Source: Chlorokybus atmophyticus (taxonomy: Eukaryota; Streptophyta; Chlorokybophyceae; Chlorokybales; Chlorokybaceae). Taken from it: 64,000 nt of DNA. The stretch spans positions 1-64,000 of the forward strand of contig RHPI01001010.1 of the NCBI GenBank assembly GCA_009103225.1, read 5' to 3'. The position numbers and the translations under genes were made by a program. Below the pieces are notes generated by a model. It was not told where the DNA came from. It worked only from the letters and a program-made list of their open reading frames with translations, and made no database searches. Positions 21,400-33,432 of the stretch are shown piece after piece (position 1 is the stretch's first letter; every line of letters starts with the position of its first letter).

Positions 21400-21870
21400 C
21401 ATGTGAGTAGTTATTCACTCGCAACAGAACTGCATATTCAGTCTTCTTAGGTATACATGGTCCTAGACTTGTACCATGGCACCGAGTGATTATTCATACT
21501 TTGTGTGCGTAAATATTTACAGCGCCTGCCCTCACACTAGGTCCTTCTTATAGGTAATTATATTACACGCATATTGGCTTAATGTTCACACATACTAAAG
21601 CTGTTTCAACAGCACATGTACCATACTGGCGAGTGATTATTCATACGATTTGTGATTGAAGAATACAGCATATCTGCTCTCACACATAGTCCTATATATG
21701 AGTGGTTATTCACCCATAGTATGGTTGAACACTGCTGCCTTTGGTTGATTTTTCACGCAGATGATAATTAAATAATACAGCACTTCTGCTCACACACATA
21801 GTCCTACATATAAGTGGTTATTCACTCACAGTTTGGTTGAATAATTACTGCATCTTGCTATTGTCAACAG
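21400..21870. repeat. Subterminal repeats, left
   Basis: Multiple copies of TTATTCACTC, some followed by ACAGTTTGGTTGAATAA, lie here, and similar TATTCACTC(A) motifs recur at 27128-27620. Clustered subterminal repeats are typical transposase-binding sites of CACTA elements. Confidence 0.6.
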
Positions 21871-22227
21871 CTGTGACATAACATAGCTGTGACATAGCAC
21901 ATAGCAATCAGTCCAGCCGGTGAATTTGGACAGCAATGTCAGCTAAATGGCAGCTGTCTCGAACAACAAATTCAATGATGTCTACAATGTATCTCTGCTA
22001 CCTACTTCTTGCTGCCTCGACCACCCCCACCGCGCCCACCCCGCCCAGCCCGGCTGCCCTTCCCACGGCCCCTCCCGCGCTGTGTGGTTGTGCCTTCCTT
22101 TGCTGGCTCCCTCACCTTGATACTCTTTAGCAACCCAACAGGCCAAAGTAGCAACAAACCCGGCTCGCACTCTGCGCATACATCAACCACACATGAACTC
22201 AGCTGACTTGCACAATGTTGAAGCTGT

Positions 22228-24502
22228 TCATGCAATCGCATGCACACAAACGCGTTCACCTTTCAAGTGGGTCACTTGCACTCCAACCCCATTACGCTTG
22301 AAGCTGATTGGCAGAGGCACAACCTCTTCCCCTGGTCCGGGACGTCTGGTCTTAGTGATGGGAAGACTGCGGCTGAACTGGACCACCATGTTGCCCTCTC
22401 CAATCTTCTTGCCATGAAACTTGTTGTCAGGATTGATGTCGCTTACGTGCGCCTCCCCTACTGGTTCTTTGCGCCCGCTAATGAACAGTTGGACTTCACT
22501 GCCAACCTTCATCGTCGGTGCGGTGTTGTCCTTGTCGCTCAGCTCATCCTGCGCATGCAAGTGACAAACACATCAAGAGGTACACACATACACAGATGTG
22601 ATCTCTCATACAGCGCTTGCGAAGCGACCTGCCTTCTGCGAGTCGTTGTCGCTGTTGTTGGGGCTGTCCCCCTCGCTGTCCGGGGCGCTGTCCTTGGCGC
22701 CATCTTCACCGCTGTTCTCGCTTCTATCTGTCTCAGGCATTTTTGAATACGTTGGCTCATCCTGCGCGACAAGGTGACACGACGTATTAACAAGCTTACA
22801 ACCGTCACGCAACGAATGCGTGCCTGCTGCAGGTGACAGTTTGTGTGCAGCCAGAAGAACGCAAGAAGCCCATAAGATCAAGTACATGGTGCTTTCATAC
22901 CTCCATTTGCTTGCCGCTCTTCTTCTCCAAAACCGTCTCCTGCTTGCCAGTCGAGTGGCCTGCCTCCTGAGACTTGTACGGAGCCGGTATCGAGCGAACA
23001 GTTTTGTTTGTTTTCTTTTGGGGGGGCTTGACACCTCATCCTCCTGCCAACAGCATGAAGTCAGATGGTGAGCCACAACTCAGTGCATTGCCGCTCTATT
23101 GTCCAATGCTGCGTACCTCACCAGACACTTTGCGCTTCCCTGAGCTGCTGTCACGCACATTAGCACCCTGCTTGGCACGTGCCTGAACACAACAGTCATG
23201 AACGATCATGAACACATGTTTAGCAAAGTACAAGCAGGAGCGGCATCTGACCTGTGAACCAGTAGCAGGAGAACTTGAGGGTTGTGGTGCAGTGCCTTCC
23301 TTGTTACCTATCGCATACACAAGGCACCGATCACAAAAGCCTGCATATACACACAGTACTCCAGCAGCTGCCTGCGCGCGCAAGACGCGGCTCACGCTGC
23401 GAGGTGCCATTTCTGTCGTCGCTGGCGTCGCTGGCGGGATGTGAACGCGTGGGCGCCGTGCAATTACAAGGGGTCATCACACACACCGCACAACCTGCAT
23501 ACATAAGGCACCATCAAACACAAAGCATCGTTCTCAACACGACATTGACAAAGCCAACTTTGTGCAAACTGTAGGTCACCCTCTGAGGTGGCATCCTCGT
23601 CGTCGCTGGCAGATTGCACTTCTTTTTACTTCTTGGGCTTCTTCTTGTTGGCTTTCTATCAAGCACATGGCAAAGGCACTCAAGACATGCACATCGCACG
23701 AACACCTTAGTCACTACATGACACACACCTTGTTGTTCTTGTCGCTAGGCCCTCCCCTGCGCCTTGGCACAAAGCCCCCCGCGAAAGCCTTCTCCATCAT
23801 CTCCTTGTAACGATTCCGACTCTTTTCTTTCTGCTTCTCTTTGTGCTTGGGGTTGCTGTATCCCTTTTTGTTGCCCAGATACTGTTGAATCTTCAAACGC
23901 GCCTACCCACCAATGAAGAAGTTGTGAAGGCCAACACATGCAAAGCAAACTCCTCCCAGCTCAGACAATGCTGCCATATTGCATGACAGCTCATGTAACT
24001 GTGGGAAATTGCCAACCATTTAATAGGAGAGCTCTGAATTCAGCAGATGCCAGCATTTGGTTGCAAGAGCGAACTTGAATGGGTCCTGCTTCGTTTGAGT
24101 CTTCCCCGGCATCATGCGACAGAACTCGTAGCAAATCCGGCCTTTGTCGGCCAGCTTGGTGACCTTGCGACGATCACGGGCATGATGCTTCCCACGCCAA
24201 TGTAGGACCTTCAGTGCCTGCATGATTTACATTGGTGCACTAGTACAACATGGGACAAAACAGACTTCGGCAGCAAGGTCTGACATTGATTGCGGATGCT
24301 TGATGCATAAGCTCACTTTTAAGGAGACCATTGCTGTGGTCTCAGGATCACGCAGGTGAACAGTCGCCTCACTGGTTTCCCACTCATGCTGCAGCTGCTC
24401 AACAGAAGGACCACCAGCATTCTTCCCCCATATCTCTTCGTCCAAATTCTCCCATCCTTCGCTGCAGTTGCTGGACCGCCCACCCGACGTGGTGCCTGAC
24501 AT
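22228..24502 (-). CDS. Plant Ptta/En/Spm-like transposon protein
   Basis: A multi-exon minus-strand gene of the CACTA-like element. The start exon begins MSGTTSGGRSSNCSEGWENL and leaves at SLK|GTGAGC. The next exon follows CAG and reads ALKVLHWRGKHHARDRRKV through FKFALATKCWHLLNSE. Another has KIQQYLGNKKGYSNPKHKEK and the basic FVPRRRGGPSDKNNK, with donor GTGTGT. An acidic Ser/Asp-rich linker follows (GEDGAKDSAPDSEGDSPNNS). The final exon has KVGSEVQLFISGRKEPVGEA, then HVSDINPDNKFHGKKIGEGN, resembling the C-terminal region of the Ptta/En/Spm family, in which such a protein binds subterminal repeats and assists transposition. Exon borders in the middle are not all resolved. The match is by pattern only. 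Confidence 0.5.
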
Positions 24503-24689
24503 GATGATGCCCTCCTGTAGATAGATCAAGCTTGCTTTACAAGTCAGTTGCAACCGCAACCCTAATCAACCTCAAGTCTTGGTTGACTCAAGTGACTGCA
24601 GGTTGTAAGCCATGTGGACTTGCTTGTTGACTTGTCACAGCAAGCAAACCATGTACTTTGCAAAAGAAGTGTCTCTAAGCTGCTTGCAC

Positions 24690-25435
24690 AAAGGCGTGCT
24701 TGTGAACTTGTCAAACAGGCACCCAGCAAACCAAACACCCAGTACCTTGTAGAGTAGAAGCTTCTTCAGCTTCTTTCCAGCTGAACACGAGAAAGGTAAG
24801 CCTAACAGCAAGCTAGCAGGCAAATGGCATGTGCATGCACAAACATGTGCTTGTGAACTTGTCAAACAGGCACCCAGCAAGCCAAACACCCAGTACCTTG
24901 TAGAGTAGAAGCTGCTTCAGCTTCTTGCCAGCTGAACACGACAAAGGTAAGCCTAACAGCAAGCTAGCAGGCAAATGGCATGTGCATGCACAAACATGTG
25001 CTTGTTGACTTGTCAAACAGGCACCCAGCAAGCCAAACACCCAGTACCTTGTAGAGTAGAAGCTGCTTCAACTTCTTGCCAGCTGAACACGACAAAGGTA
25101 AGCCTAACAGCAAGCTAGCAGGCAAATGGCACGTGCATGCACAAACATGTGCTTGTGCACTTGTCAAACAGGCACCCAGCAAGCCAAACACCCAGTACCT
25201 TGTAGAGTAGAAACTGCTTCAGCTTCTTGCCAGCTGAACACGACAAAGGTAAGCCTAACAGCAAGCTAGCAGGCAAATGGCAAGTGCATGCACAAACATG
25301 TGCTTGTGAACTTGTCAAACAGGCACACTGCAAGCCAAACACCCAGTACCTTGTAGAGTAGAAGCTGCTTCAGCTTCTTGCCAGCTGAACACGACAAAGG
25401 TAAGCCTAACAGCAAGCTAGCAGGCAAATGGCAGT
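24690..25435. repeat. 151-bp tandem repeat array
   Basis: Five units with constant 151-base spacing, marked by AGTACCTTGTAGAGTAGAA at 24741, 24892, 25043, 25194 and 25345. Unit differences are few. Each contains CGACAAAGGTAAGCC, a good donor-like site, on the plus strand. The open frames on the minus strand are by-products of the repeat. Confidence 0.9.
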
Positions 25436-26143
25436 CCAGAATGCTAGCGGCACAACACCATGCTGTATTTGCTAATTGCAACGAAGTGACCCAGCATGCA
25501 ACCACTAGAAGAGCAGTGCGACAAGACAAGATCCATGTGGGCAGGTGATGCGCGTGCATGCATGCTTGTCTAACGGGGTTTGGGCTAGTAGTGAAGTTAG
25601 GTAGGTAGTAAGTAGGAAGAGCACCCGGTGGTGAATGTAAGTGTTGTGTGGAGTTGTGTGTGGTGTGCAATGCATGCCTCACATTGTGATACATGCCACA
25701 ATCTCTGCATCCTATATATTGTACAGCTGACAACGCTCGCTCACCTCGCCACAGCGCCGCCGCCGCCAACACAACCAGCAAGTACGCCGGTGCTGTGGGA
25801 CAATTAGTGCAATTCCCGGTGCGGAAATCCCTGCAATCAATGGAATGCAGTGATCGTTCGGAAAATCCACATCAGCAATTGTGCTGGTCGGACACCAGTC
25901 GCGTCTCCGCTTGCTCCGACCGCAATAGGCCGCAAGCGCAATTGCCGTGGAAATTGCCTTCTGTCGAAACTTTGATTGCCAAATGAACTCTATGTTTATT
26001 GGTCCATACAAACCAAGCGAAATTACATTCTCTATTTCCGATGAAATCGTCCATATCCGAGGACGGTGTCTGTGTGGCTTACCCCAAACTATAAGTAACC
26101 CTAACCCAAACATCCAATGCATGCTGGTAATTGTGCTGCAACA

Positions 26144-27128
26144 ATGGACCCCCCTGTACCCATGCGCACCATGAATGAGGCTCTAACGCAGGCGCTCCTC
26201 GCAGTCGGGCGGCGATTAGTGGCACTAGGTCAGGTCTTGACGCAACCGTGGAACGGCTATGTGGACTCTAACGATGCTCGCTATCATCAGGTATCTTTCT
26301 CGCTATTCATGGTGTGAGTTGCGTGCGCTATGCCACTCTGCATGCTGCTGACTATGCATGCCACTATGCATGTGCCATAATGTTGCGCATTGTGTGTACA
26401 TGCGTATGCCTTGTGTGCGATTTGGGTTGAGTTTGCCTGTGTAGTGTATATAAGGGGTATGGTACGGTGGCAGCATGCATGGTGTGGACAATGGGAATGG
26501 CATGCATCAGCACAAGCATACACACGCTTTACACATCAAATGTGCATATGTTTGTCCTGCTATGATAGGAACGCCTATATATATGCACAGCTCTGATTGC
26601 TACCATGCAACACCCTTGCGCGTTACATGCCGTGCATGTCATGCCATGCTACTGCCTGAATGCGTTTCCAGTTCATGTCCATAACAATAGAGGCGCTGCC
26701 TATGCATTTGCATCAACTTCTGGCGCACGTTTATGAATGAATGCGATGCAACATGCGAGTTAACCTGTTGTTAACTTGTTTGTCAGGTCCAGTTATGCAA
26801 TTGGGAGCTTTGAACTCGTGGAATTGTTCATCAGGCACCCATTGCGATTGCAGCTACTGTACAAACCGGTGTGTATGTGGCAGTCTCCGTGCATGAGAAC
26901 ACTCCCTCGCCTCCTGATGCGCCTCTTCCTACTCGCACTATCATTGACTCGGGCACCTATGGCGCTGCTGGCCTGCGCATTGTGATCGAGTGCGACAACA
27001 ATATTGCTGCACGCTGGAGTGTGTTTACAGGCTCCCAAGTCCCTGCACCTGGTGCAACGCCCGGTACCAGTCTCACACCAACTTGTAATGGAGTTTTCCC
27101 TACTCGCGACCCTCCTGTGTGGGGTTGA
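26144..27128 (+). CDS. Two-exon hypothetical protein inside CACTA-like element
   Basis: Exon 1 (26144-26290) reads MDPPVPMRTMNEALTQALLA to DARYHQ and meets GTATCT. Exon 2 (26835-27128) follows TTCATCAG, reads APIAIAATVQTGVYVAVSVH, then a Pro-rich turn and SGTYGAAGLRIVIECDNNIA, and ends in TGA. The exons join in phase to about 147 residues. No family is recognised. The beta-rich C-terminal part ends in PGATPGTSLTPTCNGVFPTR. It lies between the tandem array and the right terminal repeats, so it travels with the element and may be either a transposition accessory or a captured gene. Confidence 0.5.
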
Positions 27129-27652
27129 ATATTCACTCACAGCTAGGAGTTAGTGCAAAACGTAGTGCTTGGTTTTGGAATGGTGTTAAAAATTCACTCA
27201 AAGCTAGGACTTGGTGTGAATCGTATTGCGTAGTTTCAGATTGGTGTTGAATGTTCACTCACATCTGTGGCATGAAACTGATGAAGGTTATGAATATACA
27301 TGTGTGACAAGCTGATCAATTGATTATTCACGGGCAGTTGGGACTTGGTGAGTTTAAGCTGTCTGTTATAGCCACAAGCTTATGCCCCTTCATGAATGTT
27401 CAGGCAATGTATAGCTGAATACTTAGCAGAGCACATGCTGTGTCCATTCACAATTGCATGCCCTTGAACATTCAATCGATTTCAACTGAATATACGAGGT
27501 ATATGGGTTTTGAAAGGTGGCATTGATTTATCGTGTGGATATTCACGCGATTTATAGGTGAATGTCGCAATTTCGTTTTGGCAGGGATTGCACAGAATGT
27601 ACGAAAACACTTGAATATTCACTCGATACAAAGCTGAAACGGTAAATCCAAC

Positions 27653-27712
27653 GAATATTCAGTGCGTTTGCCATGAATTTTCATATATTCGGGGGTCTCA
27701 TAATTACCTGTG
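27653..27712 (-). repeat. CACTA-like right terminal inverted repeat
   Basis: Reverse complement starts CACAGGTAATTATGAG and mirrors the left end. Confidence 0.85.
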
Positions 27713-27715
27713 CAC

Positions 27716-27845
27716 CATGAGGGTTGGGGTCATCTTTTGCTTTTGCTACGCGTTACACAGATGGCGCAGCAGCATGTCCAGCAAGCATGGCTGTCCATGC
27801 AGCTGTCCGAGACAGCGTGACCCTCGACTCCCCTCGACCCGGCAG
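27716..27845 (+). repeat. TRIM-like internal block, second half, copy 2
   Basis: Matches 20362-20487 closely (starts CATGAGGGTTGG, ends CTCGACCCGGCAGC), but no LTR follows; unrelated sequence begins at 27846. Confidence 0.8.
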
Positions 27846-28098
27846 CTTGCTCCCTCGCAAGTGAGCACACGAGTGTCTCAAACCCCTCGGCCTTTTGCGC
27901 CGCCGTGCCCATGGCGTTGTTGAATGTAGCCTTCCATGCGGTGTTCAACTCATCGAGCGATGGCTTGGTCAACGGTGCCGCCTTCATGGGGTCATGAGCC
28001 GCTCCCTCCAGCGTCCCTCCACTCAAGCTCATGCTCATGAATTGAGCGGCGAAGATGCCTTGAGCCACATTGCTAGAGTTGGAGCTAGCTTTTGCCAT
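27846..28098 (-). CDS. Hypothetical N-terminal coding fragment
   Basis: On the minus strand a start codon at 28098 opens MAKASSNSSNVAQGIFAAQF and runs to FETLVCSLAREQ before entering the TRIM-like block. It contains PSLDELNTAWKATFNNAMG and has the composition of real protein. It has no recognised domain. It may be a host or element gene interrupted by the retrotransposon cluster. Confidence 0.35.
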
Positions 28099-30651
28099 AG
28101 TGCCCTTGCACACATAAAATCAATGAGTGCCCTCCAAGCAACTCTAGATAGGCCCACAAAAGGTTCCCCACAATTTTAGCCTTGGCTCGAGCTACCAATG
28201 TAACGCGGGGCTTGGCCGATTAGGCCATGGTAGCAAAAGTCGCTAGCATGAGAGGTTGTGTCAGACTGCATGATCTAATATGCAGGCAGCTACCACGCAG
28301 TGATAGGATGAACTCATCTATTTATACCGTTCCAGCATACAGTGCTGTAATAACAATTATGGTTACCCGTAAAGCGGCCATCCCATTAATTTTAAAAACC
28401 CGGCTTGTTAATGCTTCATAAGCCTTTCTTCCTAAGTTAGCCTATTCCACATTAACCGGCATTACATTGTGGATTCTACATTGTTCCATAAAAGGTGCAT
28501 GTGTAATGCTTCTGCTTTGGGCATACGTGCATGTAGGCTACGATAAGCATGTTTTAATTTAATTTATTGCAAAGTCTGTTGTGAATTTATTAAGGGTCTG
28601 TTGGGTGTATTTTACGAGTGCTGTCTTGAAATGTAAGTAGAGTTAATGCTTTTTTGGAGTGTTACATGCAGTCAATGCGATCCTGCTATCATGCGCATAC
28701 CAATTCTTTGCAATACAATAGCAATTCACATTAAGTATTGACACATAAAGTTAATGCAACATCGCGCAAACAACGGGACACATAAATGCTGGTTGATGCC
28801 AGCAATGGTGTTGTCTGTGTTTGATCAGCATAAGTATAAATACACATACAATACGTGCACAATCTCTCTTAACCAGTCATGCGGAGGTGACAAATTTAGC
28901 TGCTACATAAAGCGCTGGTTGATGGCAGCAATGGTTATTGTAACGCTGTCGTTGCAACAACGTTGATGGTATCATGGATGTGTGGCCCATCATAATAACC
29001 ATCCATAAAAAGGGAGATATGATGTAGGACATATGATGTGCGGCACCTCAGGTGCCGAATGTGGGTTATAAATGTTGTAAACTTTAACTCGAAGTTGAGA
29101 TACCGTGTGAATAGTTACTTAGTTACACTGGTGTGCAAAACGCCATTTTCGAGCATATTGGTTTTGGCACTCATGGAGGCTACCGTTCTGATCATATGGA
29201 GGCGCTCCAATCAATTGCTCAACATTATAGCCGCCACGTGTAAAAAACCATATGGAAGAGGTTCCTACAACTATCTCTTCACACTGCGTCATTCTGGGCT
29301 ACCCAGTGCGGATGGCTTGGGACTATAGCGGTTGTGGAAGTTTGTCGGGACGTGTTGCCAATGCAGCGCGGTTATATTTCCATTAAACGCGAGAGTACAC
29401 GCTAAAGAAGATCCGTGGACGAGGCACACACTGAGTTAAAAGCCGGCCCTAGCATGTTGTGCACATTGGTGAGACATTGGTTTAATAGTTTCTGCATGCT
29501 GATGCTTTGGGGGTAGCTGAGATAAGCATAATAGATAGCTTGGTGTTATTGCACATCACCAGCGTCCATCTTTGTTGAACGGCCCGTGTGTTTCTTTTCA
29601 AAAACACACAAAAATATTATCTGTGCAGAATGCAAAATGCATGAAATGTGATTGACCACTACTTGCGAATTGGATTTCATGTTTCATTTGGGCAAGGCCG
29701 CAGCAGCCGGTGGTACACCCTGCGCTCTCGTTTTGTGTTTATGTGTATGGGGAATGCCAGATATATCATTGCAAAGTGCTAATTAAGACATTACCCAAGT
29801 AATGGAGTAACTCGCTTGAAGCTTGATATGAATCACTGTATAGTTTATGATATTTATCATCGTTGAAATGAAACCAAGCTATGTTTTGCATATTTTGGTA
29901 GAGTATGTAATCAATACTTGATGACTATGTAGTATTTAACACTTTTTTAATTGATTATGATTAACATGAATAACAATGACATCAACTCAATTGCATGTCC
30001 ATTTTGTTAAAATAAGGCTGATGTACATATGGGTTTAACAATAAGTGTCATGTTTTAATGACAATAATAAGCCTCTGATTTATCCTCTTGTTTTTTATTC
30101 CAAGTTTAAAATGGCTTGTGTACAACTTTTCTTGCTCCACTGTAAGGTTGTACATCAGCATACGGGCCTTCTATAAGAGGTAATTGCAATCATGTTATTA
30201 TATTATCATGTGCATTGCCACATAATGCTCAACTTTCTCATTTTAAACTCTATCATAACTTGCGAAACGCTTACGGAAAGCACGCAATTCTTATATAATA
30301 TAAGCTCGATGCATGAAATACTGTACTTATATGGCAACAAACCAATAACTTGGGTTCATCACGAAAGAGTTAAGATCAAATCGTACTCACAGCTTGCTCT
30401 TCCTCAAGCATTCAAAGTTTTGCATGAGTTGCAACTTTTACGTTAAACAATCACATGTATGTATGACACTCGTGTTGTTGTCTTCCATTAAACAGCTTAG
30501 ATGTGAGCATGCTCAAACAAGTGTTGCTTGCAATGCACCAGATGCGATGCTTTCAAAATTGATAGTATGGTAGCATGCCCTATCGAAGTTAAAAACCACA
30601 TATGGCCACGCTGGTGCTTGAGCCTTCCTTATGTACCACCCCTTCTAGCCC

Positions 30652-30705
30652 TAACCCTCATCCTCGTAACCCCTCTTTCAAGAGGGGTTACGAGGATGAG
30701 GGTTA
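30652..30705. repeat. Perfect palindrome, 26-base arms, 2-base loop
   Basis: Arms begin TAACCCTCATCCTCGTAACC and close on CTTTCAAG. Not followed by a U-run and not next to a gene, so a terminator role is not supported. Confidence 0.9.
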
Positions 30706-31087
30706 AGTTGTAGCTACACTAGCCTGCGCTACCTTGCGCTAGCTAAGCTTACATGCGCTATTAACATTATGATGCAAGCATGACAATGATTGCGATGCAA
30801 TCCAATGGTAGGGCCTTCCTTCTGTACCACCCCCTGACGTGGTTGTGGTAATTCCACATCAAGACACGTTGCAAGGAGGAGGTTGAATGAAAATAAGTGA
30901 TAATAAACTATGTCAATGCAATAAACGTTGACACTTGCGCTTGCTACCCAGTACCATATTTACTCTGATACAGCCCGCCCTTTATTGACAGCCCCCCACC
31001 CTGTTTTGCTAAGGGGGCCTTCAATCAGAGTTTATGGAAATTTGCATTCAAACAATTGCATCTTATATGCATGTGCTTTGGACGGCC

Positions 31088-31112
31088 GAGATTTGGATCT
31101 ACAAAGTAGATC
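31088..31112. repeat. Short hairpin
   Basis: TTTGGATCTAC and its complement separated by AAA. Confidence 0.7.
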
Positions 31113-31900
31113 CAAAGGCTTGAGGCTACCAGTCGCATGCCTTGGACATTGGATGCCGCGCAACCCGGCAGTTGTCTGAGATGGCCTGTGTGATGTACAT
31201 CATGTGTTTGAACGTACCTGAAAATGCTGGCCAGAAAATGCCCGCCCATCAGCCGCACCCTAGTTAATATCAGCGCATCATTTCCCCCCCAATCAGTTTA
31301 CAGCAGGTGCAGATATATATGTACACCGATAAACCGATACACGCGTTTGTCTGTGAGTGACACGGTGACGTCGCCTCCCAGGCAGGGAGGGATCAACTTG
31401 TCAACTTTTATGAACATATAATTACACATGCAAGACATGCGCTCTCTCTCTTTCATGCCGTGCATGATAGTATCCACTGTTACATGTATTCATAAAAGCT
31501 TCAGCCACTCTTACGGGGCTTAGCCAGCAGCCGTGTCGTCGTTACAATAATCAAGAATGGAAGAAAGAAAGAAACACAAACAGAATGCATCGGCGCTAGT
31601 GGCGAACAGCCCTGAAGTTGTTTCCTTTCCTTCCTAACCCTCTACTTCGTGACGAAGTCTTCGTCATATTCTTCTCATTTGCAATGCTTGCCAAGCTTGA
31701 CTTTGGCTTGGGATTATTGTATTATTGTATTTCTCTCTTTTGCTGCCAGCTTGCTTGCTTGCCTCAGCGAGTGGGTTGGTCACTCAGGCAAGAGCCCCTT
31801 GTATTAAGCTTACAGGTTCACACACACATTCCAGCAGCAGCAGCAGCCTCCTTTCCTCCTCACTCTCTGCCTGTTGCAGACTTTGGGGCCTTTGCACAGG

Positions 31901-32027
31901 GTTGAGATGGGTCCGCAGACTCTCCAGCAGTTCCTGCGAATGGGAGACAGGGCGCAGGTGGTAGACGCCCTATGCAAGGTCAGCGAGAGATGCAGCTATG
32001 CAGCCCTGGCTCGCATGCATGCATGTG

Positions 32028-32099
<72 letters not shown>

Positions 32100-32614
32100 N
32101 NNNNNNNNNNNNNNNNNNNNNNNNNNNNNNNNNNNNNNNNNNNNNNNNNNNNNNNNNNNNNNNNNNNNNNNNNNNNNNNNNNNNNNNNNNNNNNNNNNNN
32201 NNNNNNNNNNNNNNNNNNNNNNNNNNNNNNNNNNNNNNNNNNNNNNNNNNNNNNNNNNNNNNNNNNNNNNNNNNNNNNNNNNNNNNNNNNNNNNNNNNNN
32301 NNNNNNNNNNNNNNNNNNNNNNNNNNNNNNNNNNNNNNNNNNNNNNNNNNNNNNNNNNNNNNNNNNNNNNNNNNNNNNNNNNNNNNNNNNNNNNNNNNNN
32401 NNNNNNNNNNNNNNNNNNNNNNNNNNNNNNNNNNNNNNNNNNNNNNNNNNNNNNNNNNNNNNNNNNNNNNNNNNNNNNNNNNNNNNNNNNNNNNNNNNNN
32501 NNNNNNNNNNNNNNNNNNNNNNNNNNNNNNNNNNNNNNNNNNNNNNNNNNNNNNNNNNNNNNNNNNNNNNNNNNNNNNNNNNNNNNNNNNNNNNNNNNNN
32601 NNNNNNNNNNNNNN

Positions 32615-32663
<49 letters not shown>

Positions 32664-33401
32664 ACAGTGGAACGCATAGCGGGACGATCTCTATTGCAAT
32701 CCCCTGCCCCATCTGAATATTAACCCCTCCGCTACGCCGCCCTCAAAGTCGTCTCCTTCTTCAGTTCACAAAGTTGCCATGCTCGTCACGAAACCCAACT
32801 CGAGCTCCAGCAATGAACCCGTCATGCTCAACCAGGCCGACGTACAGTTCAACTTGAGCAAAGCATACAGGATGAAGCAGCTGCGTCCAACGGATGTAAG
32901 TTGTTTAAGATGGTTGCAGTTATGAAAGGTTGACTATAGGCACTGCGCATTGTACCTAGAAACCATTTCCAAGATGGTCTGATTGGGATTATAGCGCGCA
33001 CACACACACACAAGCGCAGCATGAGGCGCTTCGCCGCGACGTGATAAAGTACGGCGAGCTCTCCGAGTTGACATACGAGTCTCTGATTACTTTGGATCCC
33101 AGCAGCCCCCACTTTGGCGAATCCGTCCTCGAGGAAGGCGTCGAGCTTTCGCACAGCGTGTACGAGAAGTATCACCTGCTCGGGCCAGACTCACGCAAGT
33201 ACAAGGTGCGATGCAGTAGTGGTGTGTGTCCATCTCCGTGTCCGCGTGCATGATAGGAAAGGTAGGTTGTACTCAAGATCAACTGCTGCGTGTGATAGAG
33301 GATGTTGCGTGTGATCCAAGCGTGTTGAGTATGTTGGTGTGCGTGCGGTTGTCGAGTCACGTCGTGTGATGCATTCCTTCCATGTGTTCACGTCGATGCC
33401 G

Positions 33402-33432
<31 letters not shown>

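Larger units (their letters stand above)
21184..27712. mobile_element. CACTA-like (EnSpm) DNA transposon
   Basis: A 6.5-kb insertion with ends CACCGGTAATT and, on the other strand, CACAGGTAATT. About 60 bases at each end match as inverted repeats, including CCCCCGAAT and TGAAAATTCA. A 3-bp duplication CAC (21181-21183 and 27713-27715) flanks it, as for CACTA elements. The uninterrupted target is present at about 20350-20370. Inside are subterminal repeats, a minus-strand Ptta-like gene, a 151-bp tandem array and a plus-strand two-exon gene. No TNPD-type transposase was recognised, so it may be non-autonomous. Confidence 0.85.
28200..31600. other. AT-rich intergenic region, no gene seen
   Basis: About 3.4 kb with frequent stops in all frames, no splice-bounded coding blocks and no transposon protein. 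It holds two short perfect hairpins (30652 and 31088). Composition differs sharply from the GC-richer flanks. Confidence 0.6.

Noticed and set aside
24690-25435. CRISPR-like array
   Set aside because: Units are contiguous tandem repeats without variable spacers, in a eukaryotic transposon.
24635-25781. Series of similar minus-strand frames starting MFGL
   Set aside because: They follow from the 151-bp tandem repeat and lack splice or domain support.
30652-30705. Rho-independent-type terminator
   Set aside because: The DNA is eukaryotic, there is no T-run and no adjacent gene.
31996-32716. Long Leu-Ser or Arg-Glu open frames at the CT/GA arrays, and Cys-Val/Thr-His frames at the GT array
   Set aside because: They are translations of dinucleotide repeats and gaps, not genes.
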